Origin: Rhipicephalus microplus
Taxonomy: Eukaryota; Arthropoda; Arachnida; Ixodida; Ixodidae
Direction: 5' to 3'
DNA length: 64,000 nt
Assembly: GCF_043290135.1 (NCBI RefSeq)
Contig: NC_134707.1
Coordinates: 80,990,987 to 81,054,986, forward strand
Translations under genes and position numbers: made by a program
The notes under the pieces: model-generated
What the model was told of the DNA's origin: nothing
Database searches by the model: none
The model's input: the letters and a program-made list of their open reading frames with translations, nothing else
Shown: positions 62,301 through 64,000 of the stretch, piece after piece
Layout of the letters: each line of letters begins with the position of its first letter
Numbering within the stretch: the stretch's first letter is position 1

Positions 62301-63777
62301 CAGAGCACACGACCAGGTGGGCTCTACCATTTTGTCTCCACCGCAGTGTGATCGCCGCTGCTGGGATCTCTCGGGACTACAGAATCTCAGAACGATGCCT
62401 GGTGAGGCAGTCACTTGGCAGAGGAAAAAGTTAGTGATTGTCGTTAGGTGTTCCACATGTTCATGTTCTTGGTATGTATTCCCCTGCTCCTGCAATGGCC
62501 CTTTGAAAGGCTGTAGTGTGTGTAAATGCACATATAAATTGAAATAGTCGAATTACGCCAATTCTGCTGTACTTACACCAAAGTAGATTGCGCATACTTC
62601 TGAAGTGGACATTGGTCCTAGTAAGGGCACCAGGAGCACGGGAAGCAGGGCACTGATCGCAGCGGGAATCTCGCTGACCAGCAAGAAGCAGTTGAGCACA
62701 CAGATCTCGAAGACGCATCGCAACTGCTGCTTGGGTGCAGGACGGCCGTGGTGATCAACAGCCGAAGTGTGCAGAAGAAACCAGTCACAATGACGTGGGC
62801 AACCACGGGCAAAGAGAAAGTAAAAAAAATAGACAGTCTATCACGCCTCTAGCGGCTTAACTTTGAAAAAAAAAACTGCCTCCAAGTAAAAGAAAACTTG
62901 GAAGACTTCAAAGTAATGGCCCAATAATCTAGCTAATTCAAGGGATCTTCAATGAACTTAACATAATAGGCATCACTGGTGATAGCAGGTTTTTTACCAT
63001 AGCACACGACAGTGGTCATCCACTCATTAAAAATGCACGTGAACTTACAATGCTGGCGTTCGTGTATTGTGTGAATGCCGCCACAGTTTTTTATTGGCGT
63101 TTAAGCCATATCCCCACAATACCATCTGGAAAAAGCGGGTAACTAGGTATGGTATGCCAATTAATATGAAAAATAGCGCGAACTTTATATATGAACGAAA
63201 CTGCACAGTACGAGCGCACATGCGTGTAATTTTACCCCGTATCTTTACTAATTGTTCGTCACAACATTTTACAACAATCAACTTTTACAGAAAGAAATAC
63301 TGCCGTTCAACGGTGTTATCTTGCCACAGCGCGGAAGAACATCATAATTTCTAATTGATATTCTTTCAATAGCATTTTTTTTAATTAAAATTTTCACGGT
63401 CTGTGAATAAAATATTGCTCAGGTCGACAGTGAGAGCCTGATAATACGTCATGTCGGAAAACCTTTTTTGGCCGAAGGACATAAGCCAAAGCTTGTTCGT
63501 GTTGCCTTTGTCTCTCCCCCAAATGTTTTTGTGCTATGACGTGCAATAATAAACTAACAGTCGGATAATGTACCCGGCTAAGTGAGAGCTTACATGGCAT
63601 GCATGAAATCGTGAGCTTGGTTCCGAGAGGAACGATAAATGCACTCACGGGCGACATGTACATGAAAGCAGGTGTGAGAAGCGTCGGAACCAGAACCAGC
63701 ACGATACGCCTCCAGTTGTCTTGCAGCCACCGAGGACAGCGTCGTCGATGGTCGAGTGGCTTCGTCTGTGTCGCCAT
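29483..63777 (-). CDS. SLC13-like (Na+/carboxylate cotransporter family) protein, 13 exons, SNT motifs lost
   Basis: Exons in order of translation: 63649-63777, 62577-62723, 59590-59705, 58721-58860, 55946-56118, 51209-51390, 49376-49495, 48949-49068, 42058-42150, 38299-38476, 37501-37662, 32472-32597, 29483-29626. All introns are GT-AG, phases agree and the total of 1830 nt gives 609 aa with no stop, within the SLC13 size range. Homology is colinear from the first span to the C-terminal FNLDSFPYW and N-glycosylation site (N601). SLC13 proteins move dicarboxylates or citrate with Na+ through two SNT hairpins. Here these read HSL (148-150) and SKD (505-507). The GGGFALA segment and the ATPPNA signature are also replaced. 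It is likely a membrane protein with altered or lost transport. The long intact frame argues against a dead pseudogene. Confidence 0.88.
29722..30160. repeat. Large inverted repeat (foldback) in SLC13-like intron 12
   Basis: Arms at about 29722-29915 and 29965-30160 are imperfect reverse complements over nearly 200 bp, with a ~50 bp spacer. They share TTTTATTCGCAGGAAA, TCAATGACACGTG and TGTATAAGGCCAA. An RNA copy of the intron would fold into a long hairpin. Confidence 0.8.
30242..30471. repeat. Tandem repeat, two ~119-bp units
   Basis: Units start at 30242 and 30361, both with GGGCCC. They share CTTATCACTGCTAAGACACG and GGCCCTCGGCTT, with moderate divergence. Confidence 0.75.
30472..31936. 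other. Rest of SLC13-like intron 12, nothing recognised
   Basis: C-rich tracts lie near 31138-31155. A 133-codon ORF at 31273-31674 (+) shows no family motif. Confidence 0.45.
31937..32176 (+). repeat. Ruka-like SINE, strongly diverged
   Basis: The head (CGGTGGTCTGGTGGTTGTGG), body GGAGGCGAAAATTCTG and end GTGGTGGTTTTGTGACG are recognisable. It is opposite to the host gene. Confidence 0.7.
32472..32597 (-). CDS. SLC13-like exon 12, family signature region
   Basis: [20 protein letters not shown] then [11 protein letters not shown] aligns with LNPLYIMLPCTLSASFAFML and PVATPPNAIVF. The N-A pair is kept, but LP and TPP are lost. Acceptor GCCCAG, donor GTGAGT, phase 0 both ends. Confidence 0.87.
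32598..33685. other. Part of SLC13-like intron 11, nothing recognised
   Basis: Non-coding. No clear repeat family or ORF with motifs. Confidence 0.45.
33686..33927 (-). repeat. Tandem tRNA-like repeat, two 121-bp units
   Basis: Units start at 33686 and 33807. On the minus strand each has an A-box-like TAGATCAGTGGTTGAA and a B-box-like GGGTTCAAGCCCC. It is probably a duplicated tRNA-derived SINE head, distinct from the Ruka-like type. Confidence 0.65.
34947..35225 (+). pseudogene. Retropepsin fragment of an LTR retrotransposon
   Basis: The frame contains [15 protein letters not shown], the DTG active site of retroviral-type aspartic proteases, followed by [18 protein letters not shown], which fits the flap and second half of Gypsy-like proteases. 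No RT, integrase or LTRs are found nearby. The frame ends at a perfect palindrome at 35226. Other possibility: a domesticated protease, but no intact gene is visible. Confidence 0.7.
35226..35259. repeat. Perfect 14-bp palindrome with 6-base loop
   Basis: AGGTATCTGTTGCG, then ACCATT, then its exact reverse complement. It sits at the end of the retropepsin frame. Confidence 0.8.
35324..35592 (-). repeat. Ruka-like SINE with 14-bp target-site duplication
   Basis: The body is 35338-35578. CACGAATTGTACCG and CACGAATTGTGCCG flank it (one mismatch). It is in the same orientation as the SLC13-like gene. Confidence 0.85.
36293..36403. repeat. Foldback repeat with ~45-bp arms
   Basis: The left arm begins ACTACTCGCGCAAACG and runs to GAAACAGACA. 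The right arm is its imperfect reverse complement (TGTCTGTTTCG to AGTAGTAGT). The spacer is ~20 bp. Confidence 0.75.
36404..37500. other. Part of SLC13-like intron 11, nothing recognised
   Basis: A short inverted pair lies near 37110-37135 (TTCCGCTCAGC / TGAGTAGCGGAA). No coding signal. Confidence 0.4.
37501..37662 (-). CDS. SLC13-like exon 11, position of the second SNT motif
   Basis: 54 codons. [20 protein letters not shown] plus FLLPTLDAI aligns with the hairpin containing TECTSNVATTTLFLPIF. SNV (SNT in most members) is replaced by SKD, putting charges in the binding hairpin. Donor GTAAGA, phase 0 both ends. Confidence 0.87.
38299..38476 (-). CDS. SLC13-like exon 10
   Basis: [20 protein letters not shown] aligns with VSDATVAIFVATLLFIVPSQ, and [20 protein letters not shown] with LLDWKVTQEKVPWGIVLLLG. 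The GGGFALA that normally follows is replaced by CGQVHVAL. Donor GTCAGC, phase 0. Confidence 0.87.
38645..38790 (-). repeat. Probable 3' end of an old retroelement
   Basis: CAGTTTCAGTTTATTATTCATTTT is followed by GAGGGTCCC, and the same word returns reversed (GGGACCCTCG) within 40 bases. This resembles LINE 3' UTRs with a simple tail on the minus strand. No coding part remains. Confidence 0.35.
39048..39186. repeat. Foldback repeat with 51-bp arms (MITE-like)
   Basis: Arms 39048-39098 and 39136-39186 are reverse complements with about 8-9 mismatches. The inner parts share TTTCCGTAAGAAT and the outer ends TGAAAC. The loop is AT-rich, 37 bp. Confidence 0.8.
39467..39690 (-). repeat. Ruka-like SINE, diverged
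   Basis: Reversed copy: GGGGTTTTACGACC at the left end, the B-box complement GGGATCAAACCCGCGAC and the head at the right end. It has a ~20-bp insertion near 39550. No clear target-site duplication. Confidence 0.75.
39843..41009 (-). mobile_element. 5'-truncated non-LTR retrotransposon with AAT-type tail
   Basis: On the minus strand the frame 40119-40943 (open upstream to about 41009 with [10 protein letters not shown]) starts just before the RT active site YADD and continues through the thumb ([20 protein letters not shown]) to a stop at 40119. The 3' UTR leads to a (TTA)n/(AAT)n tail at 39843-39890. This 3' end is intact as a reading frame. The clade looks CR1/Jockey-like; no RNase H. Confidence 0.82.
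40119..40943 (-). pseudogene. RT C-terminal fragment (YADD to thumb)
   Basis: 274 open codons beginning [10 protein letters not shown]. It lacks endonuclease and the fingers of the RT, so it cannot be functional. It lies in intron 9 of the SLC13-like gene on the same strand. Confidence 0.82.
41691..41960 (+). repeat. Ruka-like SINE with 12-bp target-site duplication
   Basis: The body is 41703-41948; TTAAATGAGAAA flanks it at 41691-41702 and 41949-41960. The body has an A run expanded inside CACGTTAAAG. Confidence 0.83.
42058..42150 (-). CDS. SLC13-like exon 9
   Basis: [20 protein letters not shown] followed by [10 protein letters not shown] aligns with the LSFAEINVLICFFLLVILWF region. The donor GTCGCT is weak; it is chosen because its phase and homology join exon 10. 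Confidence 0.8.
42151..43186. other. Start of SLC13-like intron 8 (genomic left part), nothing recognised
   Basis: No coding or repeat signal that I can name. Confidence 0.4.
43187..43290. repeat. Short tandem repeat next to CR1-like element
   Basis: About three units of ATCCACATTC-TGTCTGCTTG-GTGTTTAAT with differing spacers. They end where the CR1-like homology begins. Confidence 0.7.
43299..43832 (+). pseudogene. ORF1 fragment of CR1-like element (L1-ORF1-like RRM domain)
   Basis: [17 protein letters not shown] is the hallmark of the transposase-22/RRM type ORF1 shared by L1- and CR1-like elements. It continues as [24 protein letters not shown] and LRYSKLYV. The coiled-coil start is missing because of 5' truncation. 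The frame is open to 43832. Confidence 0.8.
43857..46662 (+). pseudogene. ORF2 of CR1-like element (EN and RT), one frameshift
   Basis: The first frame (to 45989) has endonuclease motifs [27 protein letters not shown] and [11 protein letters not shown], and RT motifs [40 protein letters not shown] and FADD. A stop comes just after NIKKCM at about 45987, and homology resumes in another frame ([20 protein letters not shown]) to 46662. A small insertion or deletion at 45980-46080 explains this. Confidence 0.87.
46921..47009. repeat. (AAAT)n tail of the CR1-like element
   Basis: About 22 units with one ATGAAT variant at about 46986. It doubles as a microsatellite. Confidence 0.9.
47010..48744. 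other. Part of SLC13-like intron 8, nothing recognised
   Basis: There is an open frame at about 47142-47486 (+) without a standard start or a known motif. A short GTC/GTT-type microsatellite lies near 48600. Confidence 0.4.
48745..48830 (+). repeat. tRNA-headed SINE-like fragment
   Basis: A box TGGCTCTGCGGTAAAATA and B box GGGTTCAAGTCT. Similar to the head at 28390. It ends ~120 bp from exon 8 of the SLC13-like gene. Confidence 0.5.
48949..49068 (-). CDS. SLC13-like exon 8
   Basis: [20 protein letters not shown] aligns with FASWFAFAFPNMLVMLLFAW, a transmembrane segment. Acceptor TTTCAG, donor GTGAGC, both in phase 2. Confidence 0.87.
49376..49495 (-). CDS. SLC13-like exon 7
   Basis: [20 protein letters not shown] continues as [19 protein letters not shown]. 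It aligns with RKRLCKAMTLCICYAASIGG and the following TATLTGTGPNVVLLGQM. The conserved GG-TAT-TGTGPN portion is substituted. Acceptor CTTCAG, donor GTGAGA. Confidence 0.85.
   Translation of the reverse strand, partial: EVPPKTTPLPPYDGNLRLDTGFDGTAPLCGLQRPAGIHG
49496..50362. other. Part of SLC13-like intron 6, nothing recognised
   Basis: No element or coding signal that I can support. Confidence 0.4.
50363..50458. repeat. Foldback repeat, imperfect
   Basis: CCAGTAAGTGC at the left pairs with GCACTTACTGG at the right. Inner parts GAGACGACGCACA and TGTGTCGTCT also pair. Total about 96 bp. Confidence 0.65.
51209..51390 (-). CDS. SLC13-like exon 6, hydrophilic loop
   Basis: 60 codons plus two bases, polar ([18 protein letters not shown]). 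Acceptor GCTGCAG in phase 0, donor GTGAGT in phase 2. Including it is what brings exon 7 into frame with its standard CAG acceptor. Homology alone would not have revealed it. Confidence 0.72.
51511..52196 (-). mobile_element. 3' end of a CR1/Jockey-like retrotransposon, antisense
   Basis: On the minus strand an RT C-terminal remnant ([20 protein letters not shown] at about 51925-51990) leads to a 3' UTR ending GGTTTCGAGGGCACAATAAAT and a degenerate AAT-rich tail at 51511-51575. The ending is like that of the CR1-like element at 43294-47009. Confidence 0.6.
52450..53780 (+). mobile_element. Degenerate 3' part of a non-LTR retrotransposon with TGAT tail
   Basis: Pieces of RT are readable across frames: [26 protein letters not shown] (degenerate active site), [18 protein letters not shown] and [12 protein letters not shown]. 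Many stops and shifts. The 3' UTR ends with ATTCAGTTCATTGAATAAACG and (TGAT)n at 53759-53780. Confidence 0.75.
54250..54760 (-). mobile_element. RTE-like retrotransposon 3' end, split by a SINE
   Basis: 54250-54396 (ATCATCATCAGCCTGACTACG, GCCCACTGCAGGACAAAGGC) matches the 3' region of the RTE-like element at 60515-61865. The match resumes at about 54674-54760 after the SINE. Only UTR and the end of the ORF remain. Confidence 0.65.
54398..54673 (+). repeat. Ruka-like SINE nested in RTE-like fragment, with internal insertion
   Basis: The head has a 4-base duplication (CGGTCGGCTGCTG). In the body a ~39-bp insertion (54549-54587) is flanked by TCTCCA on both sides. The tail is CAATCAA. Confidence 0.8.
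54797..55106 (-). repeat. Two adjoining Ruka-like SINEs (one full, one partial)
   Basis: The full reversed copy is 54797-55039. It is followed at once by the middle part of a second reversed copy (55040-55106, GCGTGCACCCGAATCTGAG onwards). The second lacks both its tail and head. Confidence 0.78.
55107..55945. other. Part of SLC13-like intron 5, nothing recognised
   Basis: There is a C run near 55822-55834. No element is recognised. Confidence 0.4.
55946..56118 (-). CDS. SLC13-like exon 5, hydrophilic loop
   Basis: 57 codons rich in Thr, Ala, Glu and Arg, with no hydrophobic stretch. It fits the variable cytoplasmic loop of the family. The other two frames contain stops. Acceptor TGTCCAG in phase 1, donor GTATTC in phase 0. 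Confidence 0.72.
56230..56985. mobile_element. Putative TIR-bounded non-autonomous element carrying a minisatellite
   Basis: GGGCGAAGCTCCGGAGGG near 56239 and, reversed, near 56958-56976 (CCCTAAGGAGCTTCGCCC) form 18-bp inverted ends with two mismatches. Between them are a GC-rich part and four 60-bp units. No transposase. No target-site duplication confirmed. Confidence 0.45.
56700..56939 (+). repeat. 60-bp minisatellite, four units
   Basis: Units begin at 56700, 56760, 56820 and 56880, each starting GTACYRCCATCTAGTRAACA. Units 2 and 3 are identical; unit 1 is the most diverged. 60 is a multiple of three and the plus frame stays open ([20 protein letters not shown] per unit). Confidence 0.9.
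57000..58720. other. Part of SLC13-like intron 4, nothing else recognised
   Basis: There is a short scrap of the RTE-like 3' end at about 57664-57700 (CATCATCATCAGCCTGTC). No coding signal. Confidence 0.4.
58721..58860 (-). CDS. SLC13-like exon 4, position of the first SNT motif
   Basis: [18 protein letters not shown] aligns with WISNTATTAMMVPIVEA. The SNT triplet is replaced by HSL while the flanking TT is kept. Acceptor TATCCAG, donor GTGAGT, exit phase 1. Confidence 0.85.
58926..59188 (-). repeat. Ruka-like SINE in SLC13-like intron 3
   Basis: The body is 58937-59177, same strand as the gene. TGCCCAGAGGT and TGCCCAGTGGT flank it (one mismatch). Confidence 0.82.
59225..59533. repeat. Compound (GATA)n-(GGTA)n microsatellite
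   Basis: GATA units run from 59225 to 59322, a short GGCA bridge to 59336, then GGTA units with CACGCAGG interruptions to 59533. It lies 57 bp inside the donor of SLC13-like exon 3, so the transcript there is a long pyrimidine-rich TACC/TATC run. Confidence 0.95.
59590..59705 (-). CDS. SLC13-like exon 3
   Basis: 38 codons plus two bases: [20 protein letters not shown] corresponds to [20 protein letters not shown] in human SLC13A5. The acceptor is TTACAG; the donor is a weak GTCTCT but fits phase and homology. Confidence 0.83.
60515..61865 (-). mobile_element. RTE-like retrotransposon remnant
   Basis: On the minus strand [38 protein letters not shown] (61540-61746), then [20 protein letters not shown] and [13 protein letters not shown] (60802-61173) are typical of RTE-clade RT. 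The FADD region between them is broken by stops. It ends with a short ATG-type tail near 60515-60530. It lies in SLC13-like intron 2. Confidence 0.8.
62195..62360 (-). repeat. Ruka-like SINE, strongly diverged
   Basis: Recognisable by GTCTCAAAACCACGATGTGAT, CAGGGCTCCGGAAATT and CGACGTGCACC, reversed. The head is nearly lost. Confidence 0.65.
62577..62723 (-). CDS. SLC13-like exon 2
   Basis: 49 codons: [20 protein letters not shown] corresponds to the family's YWCTEVIPLAVTSLMPVLLF span pair. Tandem GCAGCAG acceptor: starting three bases upstream (62726) would add one Gln. It ends in phase 0 before GTAAGT. Confidence 0.88.
62724..63648. other. SLC13-like intron 1, nothing recognised
   Basis: Runs from GTGAGT to the GCAGCAG acceptor. 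AT-rich, with no element I can name. Confidence 0.6.
63649..63777 (-). CDS. SLC13-like exon 1
   Basis: 43 codons. A basic N-terminus (HRRRCPRW) is followed by the first hydrophobic span ([18 protein letters not shown]). It ends in phase 0 before GTGAGT. ATG at 63777-63775. Confidence 0.85.
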
Positions 63778-63902
63778 TGCACCTGGAAGTCGTCACAAGG
63801 ACGGCAGCTGCGACTTGACAAGTACTTATTACGAACTCTAGAATCCGCCTTCCAGACCGTCGTCAGCTTCTTCTTCGTGACCTCATCGAGGTTTGAATAA
63901 TG

Positions 63903-63910
63903 CTTTTATA
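63903..63910 (-). promoter_or_regulatory. TATA box of the SLC13-like gene
   Basis: On the minus strand TATAAAAG lies about 30 bases before an initiator-like TCACG at about 63880, giving a leader of roughly 100 nt ahead of the ATG. 63778-64000 holds nothing else that I recognise. Confidence 0.55.
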
Positions 63911-64000
63911 AATATTTATTCGTACGTAACATCATCAATCTTCCTTTTTATACTCCCTAGACAATGATTCATCTGTTTTTCTGCATCTAAATGTTTAATC

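Overview
The window reads as nuclear DNA of a hard tick, probably a metastriate such as Rhipicephalus or a relative (inference). The grounds are about a dozen copies of a ~240 bp tRNA-headed SINE resembling the tick family I remember as Ruka, a small secreted Kunitz gene with a phase-1 signal-peptide exon, an intronless M13-type ectopeptidase paralog, and very long introns full of non-LTR retrotransposons. No bacterial features are present.

Layout. 1-12536: three related I-group retrotransposons (EN, RT, RNase H, three CCHC knuckles in ORF1). Copy 1 (113-5965, +) sits inside an older antisense relative (1-99 and 5966-6782, -) and is flanked by a 14-bp target-site duplication. Copy 2 (6783-12536, +) follows head-to-head and carries only one nonsense codon per ORF. 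13987-15921 (-): intronless M13/neprilysin-like membrane protein without a zinc site. 18448-22234 (+): three-exon Kunitz inhibitor gene with TATA box and polyA signal. 23158-23810: orphan leader of the same retrotransposon group, split by a SINE. 24717-26225 (+): intronless copine with eroded calcium loops.

29483-63777 (-): one gene fills the right half. I assembled 13 exons by homology to SLC13 (Na+/di- and tricarboxylate cotransporters). Every intron is GT-AG, all phases agree, and the sum is 1830 nt, encoding 609 aa with no stop. Most exons are too short to stand out as ORFs. Both SNT motifs that bind Na+ and substrate in this family are replaced, so the product is probably a transporter-like protein that no longer carries dicarboxylates in the usual way. 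Its introns hold CR1-like, RTE-like and LTR-type fragments, SINEs, foldbacks, a minisatellite and a long GATA/GGTA microsatellite.

Common thread: all three larger host genes (M13-like, copine, SLC13-like) keep the fold signatures of their families but have lost catalytic, ion-binding or substrate-binding residues. There is no sign that they act together. The window is better read as three separate pseudo-enzyme or pseudo-transporter paralogs in a repeat-rich chromosome.
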